Assembly: GCF_001655055.1 (NCBI RefSeq)
Contig: NZ_LXEW01000026.1
Span: 1 to 64,000 of the forward strand
Length of the DNA stretch: 64,000 nucleotides
Source of the DNA: Providencia heimbachae ATCC 35613
GTDB taxonomy: Bacteria; Pseudomonadota; Gammaproteobacteria; Enterobacterales; Enterobacteriaceae
Reading direction: 5' to 3'
Below, in pieces: positions 19,143 through 28,984 of the stretch (position 1 is its first letter; each line of letters begins with the position of its first letter). The translations under genes and the position numbers were made by a program. Under the pieces are notes generated by a model, which had not been told where the DNA came from, searched no databases, and saw only the letters and a list, made by a program, of their open reading frames with translations.

Positions 19143-20009
19143 TTAAAAGAACCAGCTCCACAGGGACTTAGCGACGGATACGATGCTGTTTTTGACGGTG
19201 CTAATCGTATTTTTTATTAGCGGTGCGAGCGGAAGAATATCGATTAAGGTATCAACAATGTCACTGATACATTGCCCAAAATCATTACGTGCCGAAGTTT
19301 CTATAGAGGCAGTTCGATAAGTGGTATTCAGCTGCCTAGTGACTCCGCTACTGGCTTTCGCTGGTAGCGCCAGTATGAGCTGTTCGGCTAATTCAGTGAG
19401 TTGATAGTTTTCGACCGCAGACACGACCATCACCGGGTGATGGGGCTTAAATGTCGTTATCACGGCTTGTTGCTTTAATATCAAATTATCGGATTGTTCA
19501 GAGGATGGCTGGTGGATCAACGCATCCCACTGGCGACAGGGCTCCATCTTGTCGGCTTGGTTCAATACAAACAGGAAACGCTCAAGCTGATAACCGCATT
19601 GTTCGGTAAGGAAGTGATAGCACTGTTCATCCGAAGACCACGCTCTATCATCGGCTTTGAGTACCCAGATGATTAAATCCAATTCAGGCAATAAGTTACG
19701 GTATAGCGAGTGGTACTCGCTATCTCGCTCAAGGCTTTCTCCCACACCGGGTAAATCAATAAAGGTAAGTGTGTAGTTGTTCATAGTCATATTGAAGCGC
19801 TGAGCTTGCCGTGTGCAGCCAGAGGTATCGCTCACAGGCGATAGTGAGGACTGGAATAGTGCGTTGATTAAGCTTGATTTTCCCGCCCCAGTTTTACCCA
19901 TAAAGCCAACGGTGGGGGAGTAGTTGATAAGCTTATTCAAATGAAATAAAAACGCATCCTTAGCTCCTTTCGGAAGAAAAGAAAAATGACTTTCGAGTTC
20001 CTTCATCAT
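19143..20009 (-). CDS. Era/YfjP-YeeP-like GTPase
   Basis: A GTPase of the 50S-ribosome-binding/TRAFAC class found in CP4 islands (YfjP, YeeP). The start at 20009 follows AAGG; a GTG 9 codons upstream is an alternative. G1 is GFMGKTGAGKSSLINALF, the switch-I threonine lies in SDTSGCTRQAQ, G3 is DLPGVGES, and G4 is LNQADK. The C-terminal part (about 215-288) has a hydrophobic helix near the end (LIDILPLAPLIKNTI, SLWSWFF), suggesting membrane association. Function is unknown even for the E. coli homologues. It is upstream of the ArdB and DUF932 genes in the same direction. Confidence 0.88.
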   Translation of the reverse strand: MMKELESHFSFLPKGAKDAFLFHLNKLINYSPTVGFMGKTGAGKSSLINALFQSSLSPVSDTSGCTRQAQRFNMTMNNYTLTFIDLPGVGESLERDSEYHSLYRNLLPELDLIIWVLKADDRAWSSDEQCYHFLTEQCGYQLERFLFVLNQADKMEPCRQWDALIHQPSSEQSDNLILKQQAVITTFKPHHPVMVVSAVENYQLTELAEQLILALPAKASSGVTRQLNTTYRTASIETSARNDFGQCISDIVDTLIDILPLAPLIKNTISTVKNSIVSVAKSLWSWFF

Positions 20010-20058
20010 TGCAACCTTAATATGTGTTAAGTTCACATTGATAATATATATTTGAAAT

Positions 20059-20829
20059 TTATTTCATTTTTTCATACTCATCAATAATGAAACTATTCAA
20101 CCATTCCGACGCGGGCACACCATAATTAAGGGCTAACTCTGTCAATTTAGTTTTTGCCTCTGCTGAAAGTTGGATTTCTTTCGGTGATTTTTTTGGCCTT
20201 ACCGAACCTTTTGATTGGCTAATTTTTCTGTGTTTTCGCTCATTTCGAGCTAAGAGTAATTTTTTATAACGGTTATCTCTTTCCTCTTGAGATGATGGAT
20301 TCCATAAATAAAACCCCGTCAGAATATAAAGATAAAGCTCTTCATTATCTTGATACTCCGTCTTATCAATTACTTTACTCTTGACCAGATAGTCATAAAC
20401 CCACTCACAGGTTTTATTATCAGATACTTTTAACCAATCAAAATATTTGTAGTTAGATTTTATTTTAATGAATTTATTTCTTAAGTAATAAAGCATGTGA
20501 TGAATACCCCAAGCATATTCATCGTATTGGAAAATAAGAAGTTTATTATACATAAAGCTGGTGTACTCAGTACTTTCAATATATCTGCCTTCATGACTTT
20601 TGGGTTCAAACAAAAATGTCTTATCAGAAATAACGTTCTTAGCTGAGTTTATTGCATGGCTCAAATCAGCATGAAGAGTAAAGTTCCCTGAAAAAACTCG
20701 GGCTTTATGAAAATAAAAATTACTGGCTGAAGGACTCTTCAATATACGCCAAACGAGATAGCAAAAAATTTTATTTTTCCTCATATAGCCATAAACTTCC
20801 TTCTCTAAATATGAATAATCCATCGCCAT
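20059..20829 (-). CDS. Unknown protein, possible ribbon-helix-helix C-terminus
   Basis: The ATG at 20829 is preceded by GAGG and gives 256 residues. Nothing is recognised in the first 190 residues, which are rich in Tyr, Lys and Phe and look alpha-helical and globular. The C-terminal 45 residues (SVRPKKSPKEIQLSAEAKTK to WLNSFIIDEYEK) look like a short DNA-binding-type segment similar to ribbon-helix-helix or antitoxin-like proteins. It is the first gene of the long minus-strand backbone run and ends 50 bp before the GTPase gene, so a regulatory role is conceivable. Base composition is clearly more AT-rich than its neighbours. Confidence 0.65.
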   Translation of the reverse strand: MAMDYSYLEKEVYGYMRKNKIFCYLVWRILKSPSASNFYFHKARVFSGNFTLHADLSHAINSAKNVISDKTFLFEPKSHEGRYIESTEYTSFMYNKLLIFQYDEYAWGIHHMLYYLRNKFIKIKSNYKYFDWLKVSDNKTCEWVYDYLVKSKVIDKTEYQDNEELYLYILTGFYLWNPSSQEERDNRYKKLLLARNERKHRKISQSKGSVRPKKSPKEIQLSAEAKTKLTELALNYGVPASEWLNSFIIDEYEKMK

Positions 20830-20835
20830 TGACAC

Positions 20836-21313
20836 CTCATTTTTATAACTTTTAACATAATTAATTCATATTTTTATTATGAATAAAATTCTAATATAAA
20901 GCTGATTTTCACACCAATTTATTCGTGATTTTTACATGATATTGAATTCCTACCTTGGCGCTATTTTAATGGGTTTTACATAGATTATTAGGTTTTTCTT
21001 AGTACTATAATTTGCATTCACTGATAAGCACACTAAAAAACAATACTAATGTTGTAAAAGTGACGTTGTTATCCATTTCCCTTTAGCAAATTAATATCAG
21101 AGTACTTTCTAATGAGATGACTCACCGAATCCTTGATGCGTCAGACTTCTGTGTACAAAAACGACGCTGGTATAGTTATATATATTTACTATATTAAATC
21201 GAGTAAGAATGGCATTTCATTGACCTAAAAATCCCCCTAGCAATCTTGACTAACCTACCTATTTTTTACATCCATCGAACTAGATATGACTTAAAAACCT
21301 TAAGGAATAAATC
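20836..21313. other. Divergent intergenic region of the island
   Basis: This 478-bp AT-rich stretch separates the minus-strand backbone from the plus-strand YfjJ-like and AlpA genes and should hold both promoters. I see no open frame and no tRNA. A T/A-rich tract (TATATATATTTACTATATTA, 21178-21197) may contain a -10 region for the plus-strand gene. No clear operator can be assigned. Confidence 0.4.
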
Positions 21314-21901
21314 ATGTCTAGCTATACCTACAATAAGGACTATCTTCGTAAGATAGATCGTACTATCCGTAAATCTCTCCTAGCCTATAATCGTGTTACA
21401 GCCATTCGTGTAGATTTGCGTTTTCCATCATCGACAAATTGTTACCATGAAGATTCAACTGTTATAACTCGTTTCATTGAATCCCTAAAAGCCAAAATAG
21501 ATGCCGGCCTAAAACGCAAAAATAAAGCATGGGATCGTAATTTTTCATGCCACTTATCTTATGTTTGGGTAAGAGAGTTTGGTGAGATCAGTTGTCGAAA
21601 ACATTATCACTTATTACTACTAGTCAATAAGGACGTCTATTGGAGACTAGGTGATTACACTAGAACAGACGGAACGCTCTATGCTTTACTAGAGCAAGCA
21701 TGGTGTAGTGCTCTTGGTGTAAACTACCCTGCGGAGCGTTATTTAGTTCATATCCCAGACAACGCCGTTACTTGGCTAGATAATAATAAAGCCAACAATG
21801 AAAACTCTATTTTTGCATTAAACCAGCGCTGTAGCTACTTAGCCAAAGAGCATACAAAATATTATGGTGATGGCGAGCGTTCTTTTGGATGCAGCCGTTA
21901 A
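21314..21901 (+). CDS. YagK/YfjJ-type protein, inovirus Gp2 family
   Basis: A 195-residue protein with the pattern of the YagK/YfjJ C-terminal (inovirus Gp2) family: DRTIRKSLLAYNRVTAIRVDLRFP, then VWVREFGEISCRKHYHLLLLVN with the HYHLLL motif of an HUH-like rolling-circle nuclease fold, and the C-terminal RCSYLAKEHTKYYG with a YLAKE tyrosine. Gp2 proteins of filamentous phages initiate replication, and CP4-type islands carry shortened relatives. Whether this one still nicks DNA is unknown. It lies just upstream of AlpA and starts behind TAAGGAA. Confidence 0.85.
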   Translation: MSSYTYNKDYLRKIDRTIRKSLLAYNRVTAIRVDLRFPSSTNCYHEDSTVITRFIESLKAKIDAGLKRKNKAWDRNFSCHLSYVWVREFGEISCRKHYHLLLLVNKDVYWRLGDYTRTDGTLYALLEQAWCSALGVNYPAERYLVHIPDNAVTWLDNNKANNENSIFALNQRCSYLAKEHTKYYGDGERSFGCSR

Positions 21902-21923
21902 TCTAGTAATAAAAAACATGAGG

Positions 21924-21951
21924 GGGATATCTTTTGGAAGAGAGATATCCC
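21924..21951 (+). terminator. Hairpin between the YfjJ-like gene and alpA
   Basis: GGGATATCT (21924-21932) pairs exactly with AGATATCCC (21943-21951), 22 bases after the stop codon. It lacks a T-run, so it may limit rather than stop read-through into alpA. Confidence 0.4.
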
Positions 21952-22006
21952 TAAATATTCATCGATATCCCTTCTGCCTTTTAACTTTAAAGACAGGAGT
22001 TCAATA

Positions 22007-22237
22007 ATGAGCACTCAAGCGATTCCCTTATTAGATGATCAATTTGTTGATATGAAATTTATAACCCGTTTAACTGGGCTAACTGACAAATGGTTTTATA
22101 AGCTGGTCCAAGATGGGGAGTTTCCAAAACCTATCAAATTTGGTCGTATGTCGCGCTGGTTAAAGAGTGAAGTTATACAATGGCTACAAGCACGCATTGA
22201 TGAATCGAGAGGGGCTAACTCAACCCTTGAATCCTAA
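22007..22237 (+). CDS. AlpA-family excisionase/regulator
   Basis: A 76-residue MerR-like winged-helix protein of the AlpA family: FITRLTGLTDKWFYKLVQDG followed by EFPKPIKFGRMSRWLKSEVIQWL. In CP4-57 and P4, AlpA/Vis proteins bind near att sites and the integrase promoter and control excision. The integrase of this island is 14 kb away, so it would act in trans. The start is preceded by AGGAG. Residues 1-65 cover the whole domain, so it looks intact. Confidence 0.92.
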   Translation: MSTQAIPLLDDQFVDMKFITRLTGLTDKWFYKLVQDGEFPKPIKFGRMSRWLKSEVIQWLQARIDESRGANSTLES

Positions 22238-22433
22238 GATACTATCGCGAATAGCAGCTCATTTTCTACAGTATAATGTTGAACACTTAAAGCTGGTTGC
22301 AGATTACCCAGAGGGTGCGCCAGAAAATGCTAAGGTAGCCAATTATTGCAAACACGCCTTTGCACCAAAATTATTGAGAGCTACTATCTATCACACCTTC
22401 AGAAGCCCCCACTTGTCCCAAATTTTTTTATGA
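22226..22433 (+). pseudogene. Possible short reading frame after alpA (remnant or leader)
   Basis: In the +1 frame relative to alpA an open stretch reads through LSRIAAHFLQYNVEHLKLV and GAPENAKVANYCKHAFAPKL, with protein-like composition. The only starts are a TTG at 22226 or ATGs inside alpA. I do not recognise it. It could be the remaining end of a gene replaced by the NTPase cargo that follows. Confidence 0.25.
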
Positions 22434-22543
22434 GTCATTATGTGGTTAGTTGATTAATTGGCGAGTCATTATCCTCCTACTGGTTAGCTGGTTATCCAGT
22501 AGAGTCAAAGCAGTCAGAGAGATTTTTAAGAAATTATCAGAAT

Positions 22544-25500
22544 ATGAAAGCAGAATACTTAGGTGCCAGAGCCTCTAATACCGGAGATGATTTTCATGAA
22601 TGGTGGGCTCTTCGTTTAGCATTACAATTGCTAACTCCAGATACAACCTTAGCAGCTGTAACAGTTGAAGGTGTAAACCTTGATGATGGAAATCCTCAGG
22701 AATTAACGGCATGGGACTCTGTTGATTGTGGCTTATTTTATGGTGGCCATTCAATAGAGCGAGCTGAGAAGATTGTCATTGAGCAGCTAAAGTATTCTGC
22801 ATCAACACCTGAAAAAAATTGGACTGTTTCGGAACTAACAAGCTCTAAATCAAAATCTTCAAATAACAGTATTATCAAAGGTCTTGCTGATTCATTTACT
22901 GCAATATTAAAGTCCAGGCCAGAACTGATTAGCGCTGATGCACTAACAATCAAGCTAGTCAGTAATCGTCCTATTGGTACAGACCTTCAGAAATCACTGT
23001 CCGATTCCAAAAATGAAAAACATGAAACACTAAGGGTTGCTAGTGGCCTTAACAAAACAAATTTCAAGAAATTTATTAAACTCTTCGACTTTTCTGACTG
23101 TGGTGCTGATTCTCGTTTTGAGCAGGAAGAAAACGCGATTAATGAGATTCTAGCTCTTACACTTAGTGCTGACCGAGGATTTGTGCTGGATTTGAAAGAT
23201 CGTATTCATAAGCTAATGCTGCCAGAAGGTACAGGAAGTTATATCACTAAAGAGACAGTACTGACATGGATGAATGTGTCTGACCCTCGTGCTCTATTCC
23301 CATGCCCCCCAAGGCTCAAAGCAGTAGAAAATCCTGTTAATAGACATGCTGCAGTTGCTATACAGACTGCAATGGTCAATGGCGAGCAATTTATATGCCT
23401 GCATGGCGAAGGCGGTAGTGGAAAAACAACCGTACTAAAACAAGTTGAAAATCTATTGCCTGAGGGTTCAGTCATGATTACATATGACTGTTATGGCGCT
23501 GGCACTTATATGGATAGTGAGGCTTATCGGCATAGACCCAAAGATGCTTACTTGCAAATAATCAATGAAACCTCAGCTCGATTGCGATTACCTTTGTTGA
23601 TTAGTCAGGATAATTCTGTAGATTTTATTAAGGCTTTTTCATTAAGAATCAAAAGTGCAAGCAAAGTTTTAAAGGCGCAAGAAGATAATGCATTGTTGGT
23701 CCTCATTATTGATGCTGCCGATAATTCTGTAACGGGTGCAAATCAGTGTAAGCCGGAAGAAATCAGCTTTGTTCATGAACTAATTAAAATAGGCAATCTG
23801 CCAACTAATGTTAGATTAATGATCTCTGCAAGAACTGGACGTTTAGATTCGTTATCTATTCCGCCTAAATACAATTCAGTAGAAATTTCTAACTTCTCAT
23901 TGGAAGAAACAGCACTCAATGTATTAAATCAATTTCCCAGCGCAACCGAAGCATGGATAGAGGATTTTCATAATTTATCTAATTGGAACCCACGAGTACA
24001 AAGTTACGCATTCGACTATGCAGACTCAGATCCAGGCAAAGCAATTGAATTTTTAAGGCCTAATGGGAAAGGGTTGGATCAAATCTTTGAGGCTCGCTTT
24101 AGAGAGGCAATTTTGAAGGAAGGCGATTCTGACGTCTTGTCTCTCGTTTGTTCATCGTTAGTAGCACTACCGGCACCAGTTCCAAAGCAACATTTAGCTA
24201 GTGTTGCTGGGATATCAATAGAAAGAGTTAATGATATTGTCTCTGACCTGCCAGGAATGCGAGTCCTTGATGACAAGGTGGGATTTCTTGATGAAGATGT
24301 TGAGTTCTTTGTCAGAAAAAAAGCTCAGCCAAAGCTGCTAGAAGCTTATAAACGTTCAGCAGCACACTTCAAAGCTAGCCATGAAAGTGATGAGTATTCT
24401 GCCATGCATTTGGCCTCTGCATTATTTTCAGCAGGACAAGGCCAAGAGATTATAAAAGTCATAGAGCAAAATGAAGCACCAAAAGCGATAAAAGACCAAA
24501 TAATTCGTCGAGAAGCGCAACGTCAGCGATTACAGCTCGCAATGAAAGTGTGTCGTTCAGTAGGCAACCCAGCAGATGCAATATTTACTTTGTTGGTTGG
24601 TGCTGAGGCTATTAAAACAGATGATGCTGTAAATAAAATCATCACTGAAAACCCAGATTTATCCGTCTATTTTGCGTCCGATACTGTGGGCCGAAATATA
24701 CTTTACTCGTCAAAGGCATATTTGAACCATGGCAGATTCCTGTCGCACATTGTTGCTCGGGATGCAGCCGATAAAGACTTTATCGCTGCTCGCGAGAAAA
24801 AACGCATTCTACGTGAATGGATGAATCGAAGAAGTGAAGATATTGAGAGACAAAAAGCCGAGCAAAGCGAGCATGGGTACCCACGTATAGATGCATGGCC
24901 AATCGAGTTTGATGATATTGCTGCTGTTGCACATTCGGTATTGGATATGGAGGGGTACAAGGCTGCATATAAGTTCATTTGTAGCTGGAAACCAAAAAGT
25001 ATTCATTACAAAATCGCAATTAGATTATTAGACCGTTTATTGTTATCGGGCAAGCTAGTTTCAGTTCAAGACTTTTTGGATAGTGGCTGTGTGCCAGAGC
25101 CTTGGTCATCTTTGTTCAAAATACCTTTGGCACTTGTTGGCTATGGTATCGATTGCGTCTCTCTTGAAAAATCATTGTGCAATAAGGATATACTGAAATA
25201 TTGCGACCTAAAAAAGCTGGCAAGACACACATCTGAAGACGTAGACGGTTTTAGCTATGCGGAAATGTTACTCAATGGATGTGAAATTTTGGCTGCAAAT
25301 GGAGTGAATCTATCCTCAGTTGAGCCAGTCCTTGAATATCTATGCCCTGATAATTGGCGGTTGGTCAATAACATTTACATACACAATATTATTAAAAACG
25401 ATATTGCTTTTAGAGCTTACTCTCTGTTGGTGCGTCATCGAGGTTTCAACGTCACAATAGAGTCCTATTGGATTGATCCGCCTATACCTGAGGACATTGA

Positions 25501-28500
25501 TAAGGCTGAAAAAAACAGAAAGAATCAAAATCTATCAGAAAAGCATAAGGAAATAAGAGAAAACCTGTCAGACTTAATTTCTGTTTATGCTGTTAGAGCG
25601 GATGTTTTGCTGTCCAATATCTTGCCGCAAAACGCTGAAGAGAAAGTTAAGTCTGCATTGGGGTCTTTGTTTGCAAACTCCTGGAGGATGTCTAGGGAGC
25701 ATTATTTTGAATCCATATGTAGTCACCTTTCTTTATCATTAGCCACACTGTCTATTGTGCCTGATATCAATATGAACTCAGTGCTAACCTTAGCTAAGAG
25801 AGCATTCAAACAATGGCCATCTGTTTTTTCTTCTGGTCAGCGTAAAGTTATTGCAAATCTAATAAAAATACCAGAGCTGAGACCACTAGTTATCAATGAT
25901 ATTTACGATCGCTCAGTTGAAGTAAAAGAATTAAAGACAGCCGCAAATGAAAAAATCAGCATTCTTTTGGATTTGTCTAGAATATTGCTGTTTGTGGATA
26001 AAGACGAAGCCAGGGAAGTATTTAAAATAGCTGTTGATATTGCTAGTGACGTTGATGTCGATGCTATGCATGACGTGGCTCTTTTTTCAGCGTTATCCAA
26101 AAATGTTAAAAACCACTTTTCGCGCACAGATTCACAGCAAATAGCAAGTCAAATGGCGGCGATAATAACAGAGTACGGTACTCTTCTTGATGGCTATGAG
26201 CATTTTCCTTGGAGTGATGCAATTTCTGCTGTTGCTATATTGGATATGCCTAAAGCAATCAGCCTTATCGGTTATTGGGAAGATTGTGATTTAGTTCAAG
26301 CCAGCGAAACTCTTCCTACGTTGATGTCTACGGGAATTGCAGAAGGAACTCTAAGCTCTGCGCAGGCTGCATCTTTGCTCAATTTCTGTGATGATTTGGA
26401 TGAGGAAATTGTGGCTAAACTAGCTTCAGTTACAAGCGTTAAAAATGCTAGTAACCTGGTAGAGGAAATTGCAAAAGCTGAGTTATTGAGATTCAACAGA
26501 AGCGGTAGCTCCAAAATATGTCAGGAATTAAATAGGTTAGTTCCATATTCCGATAATAGTGAATACTGGCATTCAGCACTTAATCAATTAGTTGAATTTA
26601 AATCACATCCCCAAAAAAGCACTGAGTCCAAAACTAGCAATGACGAACTTGATTCAACAACTAGGGTGCTAAAAAAGCGCGAGCTCCTTGAAGGTATAAA
26701 ATTAGCAGAGATTTCCTTTAAATCACCTTCCGATTTTATGAATTCAATTCACGCCAAGCGAGAAGAAGCTAGAGGTATAGATTTTTATATTACCAACAAT
26801 GACATATTGAGATCTGTAATCAGCCAATTGGAGTCAAAGGATCGTATTACCTTTCTGGATTTTTTAACCGATAAGCACATAATTGATGAGCTTGACTATA
26901 CATGGGCTAGTACCTTAATTGAATGTATCAACCTATGGGTAGGGTCATCTCACGCTATATCTGCTTGGAAAGAGGAAAACCTGCCACTCTTAATTGCTAA
27001 TTATTTGGGGGAGTTCTCTTATAGTGAAAATGATGGCTACAACAAGCGGATGCTGAAAAATGTTATTCATAGCCTTAATTTGGATAAAGAGGATGCGGTT
27101 AGCATACTGTTAAATGGTCTAGAAAAAAATGCCGAATATTTGCCCTTGAACAAGCTCTATTCGGTAATCAGGCTGCTGACTGATTATTGCTGTGAGAAAC
27201 AGATTGCTGATGTCACAATTCGTTATGTTCAGCGACTCACCACTCGGTTAAAGCTTCCAATGAATAAAATTAAGTCTGAGTGTTTAGTTGAATCAGCATT
27301 AGCTAGCCAACTCTACTCGTTTCTAGGCGATATAGATACTAGGGTGAGATGGCGAGCGGCACATAGTATTAGAGAGTCAGCCAGGATGGGTGATTTTAAG
27401 ATAATTGTGGCGTTAACTGCTTTGTATGAACGTAAATCTATGTCCGGCTATCGTGAAGATAATGCGCCTTTCTATTGGTTGTCAGCGCGTCTTTGGCTCA
27501 TCGTTACACTTGATCGAATTGCATCTGAGGTACCGGAAGCTATTGCTCCTGTCGCACGCTGGTTGTTGAGCATTGCGACTGACCAAAACTTCCCTCATGT
27601 ACTAATGCGCCATTTTGCTAAATCCTGTTTAATGAAGCTTCTTTCAAACGGTTTTATTGATTTTGATGAGCAGGAAAGAACAGCATTGCATGCTATCAAT
27701 ACTTCGGAACTAACTGCCAACAAATCGAAACGTAGAGTTTCTCGGGGAGGATTTCATGAGGAAGGCAAAGAGAGAAAATTTGAATTTGATTCGTTGGATA
27801 CCCTCCGATATGTATACCCAGGCGCGATAGAGTGTTTTGCTGATGTTGACGAAGAAATTTTTCTTGACGAGGCAGAGTCTTGGATCATGGATCGCTGGAA
27901 TAGCGGCACCGATTTATCAATATGGGAAAACGAACCAAGAAAGCATAAATTTAAAAATGCTAACTTCGCCCTTTATAGCCACAGTCATGGTTCAATGCCG
28001 ACTATAGAACGCCATAGCTATTATCTAGAATGGCATGCCATGTGGTGCAGTCTCGGCTCTCTAATGGTAAAAAAATCATTGGCAAAACCAGAATATGATG
28101 ATGACTATAGAACATTAAACGGTTTTTTAATGCATGAAGGGTTAACCCAACCACCGCAGTGGTCAAGTGACCTTCGCTGTCCAACGCCACTAGAAACACG
28201 TTTTCACTATCCCCCTACTGTCAAGGCTGAAGATTGGGTGGCAACAATAACTGCCGATGATTTTGAGTTGGAGCTAGGATTAAGCTCTGAAGATGGCAAT
28301 TTAGTTGTGGATGCATATCATGATATTCGCAGCAGTAATCATCGTTCTAGTGCAAGAATATCCTCAGCCCTTGTTAATCCAGAAACCGGGGTTTCATTAA
28401 TTAGAGCGCTTCAAACATCTGACGACTCCCATGACTACCGTTTGCCACCTGCTGGACATGAATTAGAGATAAATGATGGCCCATTTTTACTGCATGGTTG

Positions 28501-28984
28501 GCTCAACGAACACTCTGGTGATTCGCGTCTAGACGAAAAGGATGTGTTTAATCATGGTGTCCGCCTAATAGAAGCGACTCCGTCTGAAAATGTCGTTGAA
28601 ATACTGGGATTACACAGGTCAGAAAGCTACCCCGTTAGCTGGCTTGATTCCTCTAATGGAGAGAGAGCATTTCATTATGAGGCATGGGGTGATACAAAAG
28701 ATGACTCTCAACAGAGAGAATACATTTACGGTGAAGATATTATCTCTAAAGGCCATCGCCTGAAAATATCACTACATCACCTCAAACAATACCTAGATAA
28801 AGTCGGCCTTGACTTAATCCTTGAAGTCGAAATAACACGAAGAGTAACTAAAAATGGAATTACAGAATATAACGAAGAGCCCAAAAAAGAAGCGCGGTAC
28901 GCAAGACTCTATCTTCTCAGAAGAACTGGAGAGATCCTTACCACGGAAGGATGTGTTGGTACTTGGGCATCACGTAGCGACTGA
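22544..28984 (+). CDS. Giant STAND NTPase with N-terminal PD-(D/E)XK-like nuclease domain (Avs/AVAST-like)
   Basis: A 2146-residue protein, the largest gene here. Residues 1-90 look like a DUF4297/Cap4-type nuclease: SNTGDDFHEWWALRL (E19 on a helix), VDCGLFYGG (D61) and VIEQLKYS (a Q81-x-K83 variant). An NTPase core follows, with Walker A GEGGSGKTT (288-296, K294) and Walker B LLVLIIDAAD (D390, D393), then a winged-helix-like part (about 520-600). A long alpha-helical region runs to about 1700, and a more beta-rich C-terminus closes the protein. Avs proteins have the same order of effector, STAND core and sensor, bind phage terminase or portal, oligomerise and cut DNA. The start has only a weak AAGAAA site. 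A small gene overlaps its 3' end. Avs3-type is my best guess; sensor identity is unknown. Confidence 0.85.
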   Translation: MKAEYLGARASNTGDDFHEWWALRLALQLLTPDTTLAAVTVEGVNLDDGNPQELTAWDSVDCGLFYGGHSIERAEKIVIEQLKYSASTPEKNWTVSELTSSKSKSSNNSIIKGLADSFTAILKSRPELISADALTIKLVSNRPIGTDLQKSLSDSKNEKHETLRVASGLNKTNFKKFIKLFDFSDCGADSRFEQEENAINEILALTLSADRGFVLDLKDRIHKLMLPEGTGSYITKETVLTWMNVSDPRALFPCPPRLKAVENPVNRHAAVAIQTAMVNGEQFICLHGEGGSGKTTVLKQVENLLPEGSVMITYDCYGAGTYMDSEAYRHRPKDAYLQIINETSARLRLPLLISQDNSVDFIKAFSLRIKSASKVLKAQEDNALLVLIIDAADNSVTGANQCKPEEISFVHELIKIGNLPTNVRLMISARTGRLDSLSIPPKYNSVEISNFSLEETALNVLNQFPSATEAWIEDFHNLSNWNPRVQSYAFDYADSDPGKAIEFLRPNGKGLDQIFEARFREAILKEGDSDVLSLVCSSLVALPAPVPKQHLASVAGISIERVNDIVSDLPGMRVLDDKVGFLDEDVEFFVRKKAQPKLLEAYKRSAAHFKASHESDEYSAMHLASALFSAGQGQEIIKVIEQNEAPKAIKDQIIRREAQRQRLQLAMKVCRSVGNPADAIFTLLVGAEAIKTDDAVNKIITENPDLSVYFASDTVGRNILYSSKAYLNHGRFLSHIVARDAADKDFIAAREKKRILREWMNRRSEDIERQKAEQSEHGYPRIDAWPIEFDDIAAVAHSVLDMEGYKAAYKFICSWKPKSIHYKIAIRLLDRLLLSGKLVSVQDFLDSGCVPEPWSSLFKIPLALVGYGIDCVSLEKSLCNKDILKYCDLKKLARHTSEDVDGFSYAEMLLNGCEILAANGVNLSSVEPVLEYLCPDNWRLVNNIYIHNIIKNDIAFRAYSLLVRHRGFNVTIESYWIDPPIPEDIDKAEKNRKNQNLSEKHKEIRENLSDLISVYAVRADVLLSNILPQNAEEKVKSALGSLFANSWRMSREHYFESICSHLSLSLATLSIVPDINMNSVLTLAKRAFKQWPSVFSSGQRKVIANLIKIPELRPLVINDIYDRSVEVKELKTAANEKISILLDLSRILLFVDKDEAREVFKIAVDIASDVDVDAMHDVALFSALSKNVKNHFSRTDSQQIASQMAAIITEYGTLLDGYEHFPWSDAISAVAILDMPKAISLIGYWEDCDLVQASETLPTLMSTGIAEGTLSSAQAASLLNFCDDLDEEIVAKLASVTSVKNASNLVEEIAKAELLRFNRSGSSKICQELNRLVPYSDNSEYWHSALNQLVEFKSHPQKSTESKTSNDELDSTTRVLKKRELLEGIKLAEISFKSPSDFMNSIHAKREEARGIDFYITNNDILRSVISQLESKDRITFLDFLTDKHIIDELDYTWASTLIECINLWVGSSHAISAWKEENLPLLIANYLGEFSYSENDGYNKRMLKNVIHSLNLDKEDAVSILLNGLEKNAEYLPLNKLYSVIRLLTDYCCEKQIADVTIRYVQRLTTRLKLPMNKIKSECLVESALASQLYSFLGDIDTRVRWRAAHSIRESARMGDFKIIVALTALYERKSMSGYREDNAPFYWLSARLWLIVTLDRIASEVPEAIAPVARWLLSIATDQNFPHVLMRHFAKSCLMKLLSNGFIDFDEQERTALHAINTSELTANKSKRRVSRGGFHEEGKERKFEFDSLDTLRYVYPGAIECFADVDEEIFLDEAESWIMDRWNSGTDLSIWENEPRKHKFKNANFALYSHSHGSMPTIERHSYYLEWHAMWCSLGSLMVKKSLAKPEYDDDYRTLNGFLMHEGLTQPPQWSSDLRCPTPLETRFHYPPTVKAEDWVATITADDFELELGLSSEDGNLVVDAYHDIRSSNHRSSARISSALVNPETGVSLIRALQTSDDSHDYRLPPAGHELEINDGPFLLHGWLNEHSGDSRLDEKDVFNHGVRLIEATPSENVVEILGLHRSESYPVSWLDSSNGERAFHYEAWGDTKDDSQQREYIYGEDIISKGHRLKISLHHLKQYLDKVGLDLILEVEITRRVTKNGITEYNEEPKKEARYARLYLLRRTGEILTTEGCVGTWASRSD